DNA of 64,000 nt from Rubrivivax rivuli (GTDB taxonomy: Bacteria > Pseudomonadota > Gammaproteobacteria > Burkholderiales > Burkholderiaceae_C): contig NZ_SACR01000003.1 of assembly GCF_004016505.1 (NCBI RefSeq), positions 496,001 through 560,000 on the forward strand. The letters run 5' to 3'. Of the stretch, positions 1 through 7,746 are shown in pieces. Under the pieces are notes generated by a model. The model was not told where the DNA came from and did no database searches. It saw only the letters and a list, made by a program, of their open reading frames with translations. The translations under genes were made by a program, and so were the position numbers. Within the stretch, counting starts at the first letter, position 1; each line of letters begins with the position of its first letter.

Positions 1-381
1 CACGCCGTCGCAGAAGTTGTGCACCGAATCGCCCACCAGCACGCTCAGGCCGCCGCGACCGGCGCGTTCGGCATCGGTGTGGTGGTGGTGGTCGTGGCCG
101 TCGCCGTCGTGGTGGTGGTCGTGGCGGTAGAGCTCGGCCTTTTCCAGCAGCCAGAAGAACAGCAGGCCGCCCAGCAGCGTGGCGAAGAGCACCTGCGGGT
201 CGCGGCCCTCGAAGGCCTCGGGCAGCACGTGCAGCAGCGCCGTGCCCAGCAGCACGCCGGCCGACAGGCTGACCAGGCTCTTGACCAGGCGGCCGAGCAC
301 GGCCACGGTGAGCGAAGCCGCCACCACCACGGAAAGCAAGCTGCCGAAGGTGGTGGCCAGAACGATGTAGAGAAGCGTCAT
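1..381 (-). CDS. ZIP family metal transporter, partial (N-terminal 127 residues)
   Basis: This gene is cut by the left edge; only the start and the first 127 codons are present. ZIP proteins move zinc, iron or other divalent metals across the inner membrane. The visible part has two hydrophobic helices near residues 3-30 and 35-55, with LHVLPEAF in the second. A cytoplasmic-type loop rich in His and Asp follows at about residues 86-105. The stretch VGDSVHNFCDGV then starts the helix that carries the family's metal-binding HNxxDG signature. The start is the ATG at 379-381. The run of GGTGGT triplets near base 80 is simply the antisense of the His-rich loop. Substrate cannot be told from this part. 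Family assignment is confident. Confidence 0.85.
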   Translation of the reverse strand, partial: MTLLYIVLATTFGSLLSVVVAASLTVAVLGRLVKSLVSLSAGVLLGTALLHVLPEAFEGRDPQVLFATLLGGLLFFWLLEKAELYRHDHHHDGDGHDHHHHTDAERAGRGGLSVLVGDSVHNFCDGV

Positions 382-483
382 CAAGAAAACGGGCCGGCGT
401 ATGGCCGACCCTGTTGCCAACATCTTAGCCAGCGTGTCAAGCGCCGGCCCCGGCCTTCATGTTCAGCCGGCGGCTCGGCGGCT

Positions 484-1042
484 TCAGGCCACGCCTTGCG
501 CCTCGAACCAGGCCAGTGCGCGCCGCCAGCCGTCGTCGGCCGCTTCCTTGCGGTAGCTGGGGCGGTAGTCGGCATGGAAGGCGTGCGGCGCCTCGGGGTA
601 GACCACGAACCCGCTCTTCTTCGCGGCCGCGCCGCCGGCGGCCAAGGCCTTCTTCATCTGCTCCACGGTGTCCAGCGGGATGCCGGTGTCCTTTTCGCCA
701 TAGAGGCCCAGCACCGGGCCGTGCAGGCGCGCGGCCACGTCCACCGGGTGCACGGGCTGCAATGCGCTGGTCTGCCCCACCAGGCGGCCGTACCAGGCCA
801 CGCCGGCCTTCACGGTCGGCCGGCGCAGCGCGGTAAGCCGGCATCTTGAAGCCGTTCACGTCGATGGTGACCTGGCCGGCCACCAGGCCCTGGCTGTCGG
901 TCGTCACGACGGTCTGCGCCGTCACCGGCAGCACGGCCGCCGCGAACCCGGTGCCGACGCCTCGGCCCACGAACTGGTGGCGGCCCAGGCCGTCGAGGGC
1001 GGTCTGTGCAGGCACGAGGGTGTGGAAGTCTCCCTTGAGCAT
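484..1042 (-). pseudogene. Dienelactone hydrolase family gene with internal deletion
   Basis: The 5' part (ATG at 1042, MLKGDFHTLV..., through VNGFKMPAYRAAPA) and the 3' part (VKAGVAWYGRLVG... to the TGA at 484) are both clearly dienelactone hydrolase-like, but they lie in different frames and abut near base 814. In intact family members about 110-120 residues separate these segments, including the nucleophilic Cys in a GFCWGG-type elbow. That block is gone. The Asp (GEKDTG) and His (PHAFHADY) of the triad remain in the 3' part. The N-terminus keeps a Tat/Sec-like segment (VGRGVGTGFAAAVLP). The short GC-rich junction could have allowed slippage. The gene should yield no active enzyme. An assembly error cannot be excluded. 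Confidence 0.8.
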
Positions 1043-1108
1043 GCGATGTCTCCTCGGTGGGGTGCGCACACCGGTGCGCTGCACCCCATTGTCCGTGAGG
1101 GCCCCGGG

Positions 1109-1114
1109 TACGAT
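1109..1114 (+). promoter_or_regulatory. -10-like hexamer TACGAT in front of ppx
   Basis: TACGAT lies 7 bases before the ppx ATG, and there is no Shine-Dalgarno sequence between them. With normal spacing transcription would begin at or near the ATG, giving a leaderless mRNA. No convincing -35 box is visible. Called by analogy with the same arrangement at seven other genes in this window. Confidence 0.35.
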
Positions 1115-1121
1115 CGACGGC

Positions 1122-2651
1122 ATGGAATCCCAAGTGAACCCGGCCGGCCCGCTGGCCGCCGTGGACATCGGCTCGAACAGCTTCCGCCTCGAGATCGGCC
1201 AGCTGCCCCACGGTCGCTACAAGCGCATCGACTACCTCAAGGAAACCGTCCGCCTGGGCGCCGGCCTCGACGGCAGCGGCATGCTCACCGAAGAGGCCCA
1301 GCAGCGCGGCCTGGCTTGCCTGCGGCGCTTCTCGGCGCGGCTGGCAGGCTTTGCGCCCGGCCAGGTGCGCGCCGTGGCGACGCAGACGCTGCGCGAGGCG
1401 CGCAACCGCAACGCCTTCCTGCTGCGTGCGCAAGAGGCCCTGGGCTTCCCCATCGAGGTCATCTCGGGCCGCGAGGAAGCGCGCCTGATCTACGCCGGCG
1501 TGGCGCGGCTGCAGCCCAGCGACGAACGGCGGCTCGTCATCGACATCGGCGGGCGCAGCACCGAGCTCATCCTCGGCCAGGGCAGCCAGCCGCTGGTGGC
1601 CGAGAGTTTTGGCGTGGGCTGCGTGAGCCTCTCCTTGCGCTATTTCCAAGACGGCCTGCTCACGCCGGCGGCCTTCCGCGCCGCGCAGGTGGCGGCGGGC
1701 GCCGAGCTGGAAGAGGCCCTGCAGCCCTTCGCGCGTGACAAGTGGGTGCAGGCGCTGGGCTCCTCGGGCACGGCGGGCGCGGTGTCGCAGCTGCTGCAGG
1801 CCTCGGGGCAGAGCGACGGGCGCATCACGCCGGCCGGGCTGCGCTGGTGCATCGAACGCTGCATCGAGGCCGGCCACATCGACAAGATCGAAGTGCCGGG
1901 CCTGAAGCCCGAGCGGCGCGCGGTGCTGCCGGGCGGCCTGGCCATCCTGTACACGCTGGCGGCGCAGTTCCAGATCGAGACGCTGTCGCCGGCCAAGGGC
2001 GCGCTGCGACAGGGCGTGGTCTTCGACCTGCACGAACGCCTGCTGGCGGCCCGCGGGCCGGCCGGCGGTGCCGCGCTGCGCGACCCGCGCGAGGCCTCGG
2101 TGCTGGAGTTGCAGCAGCGCTTCCGCGTCGACACCGCGCAGACCGCCCGCGTGGCCGCGCTGGCGCTCAAGCTCTTCGACGAGGTGATGCCCGACGTCGA
2201 GGTCGAGACCCGGCGCGAGCTCGGCTGGGCCTGCGCGCTGCACGAGATCGGGCTGATGGTTTCGCACCACGACCACCACCGTCACAGCGCCTACCTGCTG
2301 TCGAACGTCGACGCGCCGGGCTTCTCGCAGAGCCAGCAGCGTCGCATCGCCGACCTCGTGTTGGCGCAGCGCGGCGGCCTGCGCAAGATCGAGCCGCAGC
2401 TGAGCAGCGAGACCTTCGCCTGGCAGGTGCTGTGCCTGCGGCTGGCCGTGATCAAGACGCACGCCCGTGGCCCCATCGACCCGCAGGCCTTGGCGCTGCG
2501 CCCCTCAGGCCGCGATGCTCATCTCCACTTCACGCGCAAGTGGGCGGACTCACACCCGCGCACGCAGTTCCTGCTGCTGGAGGAAGCCAACACCTGGGCG
2601 CGCACCGGACCTCTGCGGCTGGTGCTGCCCACCTTCATCGACGCGGCCTAG
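1122..2651 (+). CDS. ppx: Exopolyphosphatase (Ppx/GppA family)
   Basis: This enzyme removes terminal phosphates from inorganic polyphosphate in the cytoplasm, opposing the polyphosphate kinase encoded nearby at 11021-13207. The 509 residues match the length of E. coli Ppx (513). The actin-like ATPase fold shows phosphate-1 VDIGSNSFRLEI at residues 16-27 and phosphate-2 IDIGGRSTEL near 140-150, where many relatives have GGGS. The C-terminal HD-like helical domain has HEIGLMVSHHDHHRHSAYLL. The start at 1122 is chosen because homology begins a few residues later and a -10-like box sits just upstream. A diverged copy of its last 45 codons occurs at 4104-4238. Confidence 0.93.
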   Translation: MESQVNPAGPLAAVDIGSNSFRLEIGQLPHGRYKRIDYLKETVRLGAGLDGSGMLTEEAQQRGLACLRRFSARLAGFAPGQVRAVATQTLREARNRNAFLLRAQEALGFPIEVISGREEARLIYAGVARLQPSDERRLVIDIGGRSTELILGQGSQPLVAESFGVGCVSLSLRYFQDGLLTPAAFRAAQVAAGAELEEALQPFARDKWVQALGSSGTAGAVSQLLQASGQSDGRITPAGLRWCIERCIEAGHIDKIEVPGLKPERRAVLPGGLAILYTLAAQFQIETLSPAKGALRQGVVFDLHERLLAARGPAGGAALRDPREASVLELQQRFRVDTAQTARVAALALKLFDEVMPDVEVETRRELGWACALHEIGLMVSHHDHHRHSAYLLSNVDAPGFSQSQQRRIADLVLAQRGGLRKIEPQLSSETFAWQVLCLRLAVIKTHARGPIDPQALALRPSGRDAHLHFTRKWADSHPRTQFLLLEEANTWARTGPLRLVLPTFIDAA

Positions 2652-2681
2652 AGAGGCGGGCCCTGCATCGCCAGCGAAGCT

Positions 2682-2825
2682 TCATTCGAAGTACTGCCAG
2701 ACTGCCGTTCCCGCATTGCCAACGGGCGGCCCTCCCAGGATCACCAGCGAGCCATTGAAGGACTGCGCCGAGCTGGCATGACGGGGTTGCAGCGGTGGGG
2801 GCTCCTGCAGGGCCTTGAAGTTGAC
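2682..2825 (-). pseudogene. Severed C-terminal kelch blade, in frame after a TGA
   Basis: Reading on through the TGA at 2826-2828 in the same frame gives 47 further codons (VNFKALQ... then RHASSAQSFNGSLVILGG... ending VWQYFE) before the TGA at 2682-2684. The sequence is a good kelch blade, parallel to RHGSAWLVHGGRLWVIGG upstream. The stop falls exactly where every earlier repeat has Gly in its D-G-V-x-W turn (SSSDGVTW, SSADGRVW, SSRDGVTW; here APD-stop-VNF). A single GGA to TGA change explains it. It is best read as the lost end of the gene at 2826-4007. Confidence 0.75.
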
Positions 2826-4007
2826 TCAGTCTGGAGCGAAGTAGACATCGTTCACGACGTTGACCTGGGTGCCCACGGACCCATCGGAAACATAGCAGCC
2901 TTGACTGCTGGCGACGACGGAGGCGTGCGTCCGCCCTGCGAACCCCAGTTGATCTGAGCGGAGCTGCCAGGTGACACCGTCACGCGATGACCACACGTCG
3001 GTCGCCTCGAAAACGGTCTCGCTGTAGAGGCTGCCAGCGGGCACGGCCTTCAAGCCGCCGCCCAAGAGGAAGATCTGTCCGTCCCAGACCAAGGAGCCAT
3101 GGATCAGCCCACGTCCCGCCCACGGGGCCTGTGCCGTCTCGAGCCGCCAGACCCTGCCGTCAGCGCTTGACCAGACGTCGCGCGGCGCCTCGGCTTCGCA
3201 CGGGGCGCCGATCTGGCACCACTGACCCCCGTTCCATGACTGACCAGCGTAGACGACGATCCTTCCGTTCAGCGATGCTGCGTTGGGCGTGTAGCGGCGG
3301 CCGAATGGCGCCGAGGGCTGTTCCAGATCCCAGGTGACGCCATCGCTCGATGACCAGACGTCCGCATACAGGTCTCCCCCGATGACCCAGAGGCGGCCGC
3401 CATGCACCAGCCAGGCCGACCCGTGCCGAGCCGGCCAGGGGGCATGGCCGAGAAACTCCCAATGGACCAGATCACGGGTTCGCCAGAATTCGTTGGTGAC
3501 CGGTCCCCAAAGCCAACCGCCAAGCAGGTACAGCGAGCCGTTCAGCGCAAGAAGCCCGGCGCCGTCACGCGGTTGCCACGTTTGCGAGTTGGGTAGTTCC
3601 CGCCACTGGCCCGCGCGGAACAAGCCGACCTGCCGCAAACCCAGCCCCGGAATCAGCACTTCGGCCTTTTCTTCGCCGTATCGCAGATCGACATCGACCG
3701 CTTGAGCCAATGCTTCGGAAGGCGCGGCAAGCCCGAGTTTCAAGCCGACGGCTGACGCCGGACAATTGCGGGCAGCAACCACGTAGACCACCGTGCCGCT
3801 GTCGTGGACCGACAACTGATCGCAACCCGGGGCCGCGGCCCTCAAGACACGAACGGCAGGCGCGCTGGCAGCGCCAGCGGCTGTATCGATGCTCGACACC
3901 TCGTCGGGCCCTCCGCCGCCGCCGCACCCGGTCAACACCGAAGCGATGACCATCAAGCCATGCAGCCATGCGATGCGCACCGAGGTGTTGCTCTGCGGAG
4001 AAGCCAT
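2826..4007 (-). CDS. Kelch-repeat lipoprotein, C-terminally truncated
   Basis: A predicted lipoprotein of 393 residues. The signal peptide ends in the lipobox LTGC (Cys at about residue 28), followed by a Gly-rich spacer. From about residue 130 the protein consists of kelch-type beta-propeller blades with LYLLGG, LWVIGG and IFLLGG strands and repeated DVWSSxDGVTW turns. Such proteins sit outside the inner membrane; no enzymatic residues were recognised, so no function is assigned. The ATG at 4007 is chosen because it begins a proper signal peptide and has a -10-like TAGCAT 8 bases upstream. The reading frame ends at a TGA replacing a conserved Gly codon, and the last blade continues downstream at 2682-2825. 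Codon use looks less GC-biased than that of its neighbours, hinting at transfer. Confidence 0.75.
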   Translation of the reverse strand: MASPQSNTSVRIAWLHGLMVIASVLTGCGGGGGPDEVSSIDTAAGAASAPAVRVLRAAAPGCDQLSVHDSGTVVYVVAARNCPASAVGLKLGLAAPSEALAQAVDVDLRYGEEKAEVLIPGLGLRQVGLFRAGQWRELPNSQTWQPRDGAGLLALNGSLYLLGGWLWGPVTNEFWRTRDLVHWEFLGHAPWPARHGSAWLVHGGRLWVIGGDLYADVWSSSDGVTWDLEQPSAPFGRRYTPNAASLNGRIVVYAGQSWNGGQWCQIGAPCEAEAPRDVWSSADGRVWRLETAQAPWAGRGLIHGSLVWDGQIFLLGGGLKAVPAGSLYSETVFEATDVWSSRDGVTWQLRSDQLGFAGRTHASVVASSQGCYVSDGSVGTQVNVVNDVYFAPD

Positions 4008-4015
4008 GGAGACCC

Positions 4016-4021
4016 ATGCTA
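4016..4021 (-). promoter_or_regulatory. -10-like hexamer TAGCAT in front of the kelch gene
   Basis: On the minus strand TAGCAT lies 8 bases before the ATG at 4007, with no ribosome binding site between. This is the same geometry as at ppx, ppk1 and others. No clear -35 box. Confidence 0.35.
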
Positions 4022-4103
4022 GGCAGCAGGCACCGAGATGAAGGTCGCATGTAGCCCTTGAACCGCCCCCAGTTCGCCGCGGACCTTCGGGCCCAGGCAA
4101 GAC

Positions 4104-4238
4104 CGGCCCTCAACGGGCAGCGCGAGCATCGCTTGGCAGAGGGTCCGAGAGCCTCTTCCGGGCTCACTCTTCCAGCTCCGCGGCGAAGCCCTGGCCTGGA
4201 CCCGCAGTGGCCCCCTCAGGCTGGTGCTGCCCGGCTAA
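4104..4238 (+). pseudogene. Decayed 3' fragment of a ppx-like gene
   Basis: One frame of this intergenic stretch encodes RPSTGSASIAW..., then LRGEALAWTRSGPLRLVLPG and a TAA stop at 4236-4238. It aligns with the end of the Ppx at 1122-2651 (RPSG...LLLEEANTWARTGPLRLVLPTFIDAA), needing only one single-residue gap. The last 30 aligned bases match at about 24 positions. There is no start codon or upstream Ppx domain. It is therefore a remnant, too diverged to be a recent copy. It lies on the far side of the kelch gene from the intact ppx end, which suggests that the kelch gene entered at the 3' end of ppx or that a ppx paralogue was lost. Confidence 0.6.
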
Positions 4239-4267
4239 AGCCAGGCTAGCGCCGCCACGGCGGCCCG

Positions 4268-4273
4268 TATCAT
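4268..4273 (+). promoter_or_regulatory. -10-like hexamer TATCAT before the His-rich gene
   Basis: TATCAT is followed by 9 bases (CGCGCCCCC) and then the ATG at 4283. There is no Shine-Dalgarno sequence. Putative leaderless start; no good -35 seen. Confidence 0.35.
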
Positions 4274-4282
4274 CGCGCCCCC

Positions 4283-4687
4283 ATGCGTGCCCTGTGGATC
4301 CGCGTCCTGCTGCTCGCCGTGTTCTTCAACACGGTGCTGGGCGTGCCCTTGCACGCCGCCGAGCACCTGCACGGCCTGCCAGGGCACGCACACACGCACG
4401 GCACTGAGCGCGAAGACGCGACGGTCGCCCATGCGCACACACACGAGCATGCAGACGCGCATGCCCACGGGCATGCCACCGACGGCGAAGCACCGCACGG
4501 CGCCCACGGCAGCTGCACCTGGTGCTCCAGCCACGCCCAACTCGCGGCGGCCCTGCTGGGGCCAGCGGGCCTGGCCCTGCCGGCCGCGCCGGCAGCCGCT
4601 GCACCCGTCATGCAGGCGGCCGAGGCCGGCCACGCATCAACACCGCGATGGCGCTACGCCGCGCGCGCACCACCCCCGGTGCAGTGA
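4283..4687 (+). CDS. His-rich secreted protein, DUF2946-like
   Basis: A 134-residue protein with an N-terminal hydrophobic signal (MRALWIRVLLLAVFFNTVLG). A region with about 17 His follows (GHAHTHG, AHAHTHEHADAHAHGH). A CTWCSSH motif near residue 76 recalls the Cys/His pattern of DUF2946 proteins. Such proteins are small, envelope-located and often sit next to TonB receptors or copper genes. Here the TonB-dependent receptor starts 128 bases downstream and an ABC transporter follows, so metal binding in the periplasm is the natural inference. Low sequence complexity makes the family call tentative. Confidence 0.65.
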   Translation: MRALWIRVLLLAVFFNTVLGVPLHAAEHLHGLPGHAHTHGTEREDATVAHAHTHEHADAHAHGHATDGEAPHGAHGSCTWCSSHAQLAAALLGPAGLALPAAPAAAAPVMQAAEAGHASTPRWRYAARAPPPVQ

Positions 4688-4814
4688 CGACACCCGGCCC
4701 TTGCGGCCGGGCTTGAACTTCACCTCGAACCCGGCCCGCTGAGGCCGCGTTCGGTCTTGTCGTCCTGTCCCCGCCGCCTCACTTGCCGGCGGGGCCCACC
4801 TGGGTTTGCACCTC

Positions 4815-6965
4815 ATGAACACCACCCCCGCGCTGGCCCCTTTGCCAGCCGCCCTGGCCTTTGCCTTTCTCGCCCTGACAGGCACCGCCAAGGCCCAGAC
4901 CCCTGCGGCCTCAGCCACCCCCGCAGGCACCGCCGCTGTGGCGGGCAGCCCGGCCACGACCACCATCGAGGTGGTGGGGCGCCGCCAGTCGGGCGCGTAC
5001 CACGCCGCTGAAGCCGCGGGCGCCAAGAGCGAGCTGCCGCTGCGCGAACTGCCGCAGTCGGTGCGCGTGGTCACGCGCCAGGCCATCGACGACCTGGGCG
5101 CCACCAAGCTCGACGACGTGCTCGATTACGTGGGCGGCGTCTCGCGCCAGAACAACTTTGGCGGGCTGTGGGACAACATCGCCATCCGCGGCCTGCCCGG
5201 CGACCAGAACGTCGGCATGGCCACGCTCTTCAACGGCCTGCCCAGCGGCCGCGGCTTCAACGCCCCGCGCGACCTGGCCGGCATCGAGCGCATCGAATTC
5301 CTGAAGGGCACGGCCGCCGCGCTGTACGGCAGCAGCGAGCCGGGCGGCACGCTCAACGTCGTCTCGAAGAAGCCGCTGTGGCAGGCCGGCCATGCCGCCG
5401 AGCTCTACCTGGGCAGCTTCAACATGCGCCGCGGCGCGCTGGACAGCAGCGGCCCGCTGGGCGAGAACGTGGCCTACCGGCTGAACGTGGCGGTGGAAAA
5501 GCGCGACTCGTTCCGCGATGTCGTCACCGCCTCGCGCGAGGTGGTGGCCCCGGCGCTGACCTGGCGCATCGGCGCCGACACCACGCTCGACTACCGCGGC
5601 GAAGCCCTGCGCCACCGCACGCCGCTGGACCGCGGCGTGGTGGCCGTGAACGGCCAGCTGGGCGCCATCCCGCGCAGCCGCTTCCTCGGTGAGCCGGCCG
5701 ATGGCGATGTGACCGTGCGCAACCAGACGCACCAGCTCGTGCTGGCCCACAGCTTCAGCGAGGCCTGGCGCGGCCGCGTGGCGCTGTCTTACCGCGAGAC
5801 CGACCTGCTGGGCTTCTCCACCGAGCCCACGGCGCTGCAGGCCAGCGGCCTGCTGACGCGCCAGCGCCGCTTCCGCGACTACAACTCCGACGACACCGCG
5901 CTGCAGGCCGAACTGCAGGCCAAACACCGCCTGGGCGGCACGGTGCACGAACTGCTGGTGGGCGTGGAGACCTACCGCTTCGAGATGGACAACGTGATGC
6001 TGCGCGCCAACCCCACGGCCACCAGCCCCTACGCCATCAACATCTTCGCGCCGGTCTATGGCCAGGCGCAGCCGGTGCCGCCGCTCAACCTCAGCACGCT
6101 GGAAGAACAGCGCAACACGGCCCTGTACCTGCAAGACGCCGTGACCCTGGCGCCGCAATGGCGCCTGGTGGCCGGTGTGCGCATGGACCGCTACCGCCAG
6201 AGCCTGCTGAACCGCCGCAACGGCACCATGCAGTTGCAGCAGCCCAGCGCCACCTCGCCGCGCCTGGGCCTGAGCTGGCTGCCGGCGCCGGCCTGGACGG
6301 TGTACGCCAACGCCGGACGCTCCTTCCGCGCCAACGTGGGCACCGACCGCAATGGCGCGAGCTTCGAGCCCGAAACCGGCCGCGCGCTGGAACTCGGCGC
6401 CAAGTGGGAAAGGCCGGGCCAGCGCCTGGGCGTGACCGCTGCGGTCTTCGACATCCGCAAGCGCAACGTGCTGAGCACCGACCCCGTGAACACCAGCTTC
6501 TCGGTGGCCACGGGCGAGATCACCAGCCGCGGCGCGGAGTTCGATCTCAGCGGCCAGCTCACGCCGCAGTGGCGCCTGAATGCCAACCTCGTCTACAACG
6601 AGGTGAAGATCTCGCGCGACAACACGGCCGCCCTGGTGGGCACGCGGCTGCTGAACACGCCCCGCGTCAACGGCAGCGTGCTGGCGGTGTACGAGGGCGA
6701 GATCAGCGGCCAGCGCTACGGCGTGGGCGGCGGCCTCACGCACGTGGGCAGCCGCGTCGGCCAGGCCGGCGACCCCAGCTTCCTGCTGCCGGCCTACACC
6801 ACCGCCAAGCTGGTGGCGCACTGGCGGCTGAGCAGCACGCTGCGCCTGACGCTGGATGTCGACAACCTTTTCGACGAGACCTACTACACCAGCAGCTTCA
6901 GCCGCGTGTGGGTGACGCCGGGCACGGCGCGCAGCGCCACCTTGGGCGTGCAGGCGCGGTTCTGA
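4815..6965 (+). CDS. TonB-dependent siderophore-type receptor
   Basis: An outer membrane receptor of 716 residues importing a ferric siderophore or another metal chelate with energy from TonB. It has a signal peptide (to about residue 28, ...GTAKAQT), a plug domain starting with LPQSVRVVTRQAIDDLGATKLDDVL and containing GIERIEFLKGTAAALYGSSEPGGTLNVVSKKP, then a 22-strand-type barrel. The end LDVDNLFDETYY...LGVQARF has the usual C-terminal Phe. No FecA-type signalling extension precedes the plug. The ATG at 4815 is preferred to a TTG 9 bases earlier because it begins the signal peptide. The substrate is not evident; its neighbours suggest a metal. Confidence 0.9.
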   Translation: MNTTPALAPLPAALAFAFLALTGTAKAQTPAASATPAGTAAVAGSPATTTIEVVGRRQSGAYHAAEAAGAKSELPLRELPQSVRVVTRQAIDDLGATKLDDVLDYVGGVSRQNNFGGLWDNIAIRGLPGDQNVGMATLFNGLPSGRGFNAPRDLAGIERIEFLKGTAAALYGSSEPGGTLNVVSKKPLWQAGHAAELYLGSFNMRRGALDSSGPLGENVAYRLNVAVEKRDSFRDVVTASREVVAPALTWRIGADTTLDYRGEALRHRTPLDRGVVAVNGQLGAIPRSRFLGEPADGDVTVRNQTHQLVLAHSFSEAWRGRVALSYRETDLLGFSTEPTALQASGLLTRQRRFRDYNSDDTALQAELQAKHRLGGTVHELLVGVETYRFEMDNVMLRANPTATSPYAINIFAPVYGQAQPVPPLNLSTLEEQRNTALYLQDAVTLAPQWRLVAGVRMDRYRQSLLNRRNGTMQLQQPSATSPRLGLSWLPAPAWTVYANAGRSFRANVGTDRNGASFEPETGRALELGAKWERPGQRLGVTAAVFDIRKRNVLSTDPVNTSFSVATGEITSRGAEFDLSGQLTPQWRLNANLVYNEVKISRDNTAALVGTRLLNTPRVNGSVLAVYEGEISGQRYGVGGGLTHVGSRVGQAGDPSFLLPAYTTAKLVAHWRLSSTLRLTLDVDNLFDETYYTSSFSRVWVTPGTARSATLGVQARF

Positions 6966-6978
6966 GCGGGCCGCAGCG

Positions 6979-7746
6979 ATGAAGCCCGAAGCCCAGAACG
7001 ATGGCAGCGTGGTGCTGCTGGCCGAGAACGTGGTGGCCGGCTATGGCGCCCAGCCCGTGCTGCAGGGCCTGAACCTGCGGGTGCAGGCCGGCGAGATCTA
7101 CGCCCTGCTCGGCGCCAACGGCGCCGGCAAGACGACGACGCTGAGCCTCTTCCTGGGTTTCCTGCAGCCCAGCGCCGGCCGCGTGCGTGTGCAGGGCGCC
7201 GACCCCGCGGCCGACGCCACCGCGGCCCGGCGCTGCCTGGCCTACATCCCCGAGAACGTGGCCTTGTACGAGCATCTCAGTGCCGAGGAGAACCTGGCCT
7301 ACCTGCTGCAGCTGGCCGGGCAGGCGGCCCCGGCCGAAGCGCTGGCGCAGGCGCTCGGCGCGGCCGGCCTGGACCCGGCGGCGCACGGCCGCCGCGTGGG
7401 CGGCTTCTCCAAGGGCATGCGGCAGAAGGTGGCCATCGCGCTGGCGCTGGCGCGCCAGGTGCCCGCGCTGCTGCTGGACGAGCCCACCTCGGGCCTGGAC
7501 CCGCAGGCCTGCGCCGAGTTCAACCGACTGCTGCGGCAACTGCGCCAGCGCGGCGTGGCGGTGCTGATGGTCACGCACGACCTGCTGGGCGTGGCCGAGG
7601 TGGCCGACCGCATCGGCTTCATCAGCGGCGGCCGGCTGCAGGACGAGGTGGCGGCGGCCGGCGAAACACGCTTCGATGTGCTGGCGCTGCACCGCCGGTA
7701 CGCGGCACAAGCCACGCAGGCGACCGCGCCCGGAGTTCCTGCATGA
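6979..7746 (+). CDS. ABC transporter ATP-binding protein
   Basis: A 255-residue cytoplasmic ATPase that would power the two permeases that follow. Walker A GANGAGKTTT (about residues 47-56), signature GGFSKGMRQKVAIALALA, Walker B ALLLDEPTSGLDP and the switch His in VMVTHDLLG are all present, so it should be active. It resembles the ABC-2 and NosF-like export subfamily (IPENVALYEHLSAEENL) rather than siderophore importers. It begins 13 bases after the receptor gene and overlaps the next gene by 4 bases (ATGA), so the receptor and transporter are probably co-transcribed. Confidence 0.9.
   Translation: MKPEAQNDGSVVLLAENVVAGYGAQPVLQGLNLRVQAGEIYALLGANGAGKTTTLSLFLGFLQPSAGRVRVQGADPAADATAARRCLAYIPENVALYEHLSAEENLAYLLQLAGQAAPAEALAQALGAAGLDPAAHGRRVGGFSKGMRQKVAIALALARQVPALLLDEPTSGLDPQACAEFNRLLRQLRQRGVAVLMVTHDLLGVAEVADRIGFISGGRLQDEVAAAGETRFDVLALHRRYAAQATQATAPGVPA

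Noticed and set aside
60..130. GGTGGT/GTCGTG triplet run as a DNA repeat or microsatellite
   Set aside because: It is the complement of His/Asp codons in the ZIP transporter loop.
810..2462. Long open frames antisense to ppx, ppk1, the formate dehydrogenase genes and others, some over 1000 codons
   Set aside because: They mirror the codon structure of real genes in GC-rich DNA, show no protein family features, and lie opposite genes with clear motifs.
2826..2828. TGA in the kelch gene as selenocysteine
   Set aside because: The position is a conserved Gly, not a redox site. No selenocysteine insertion hairpin is evident, and the formate dehydrogenases here use Cys.
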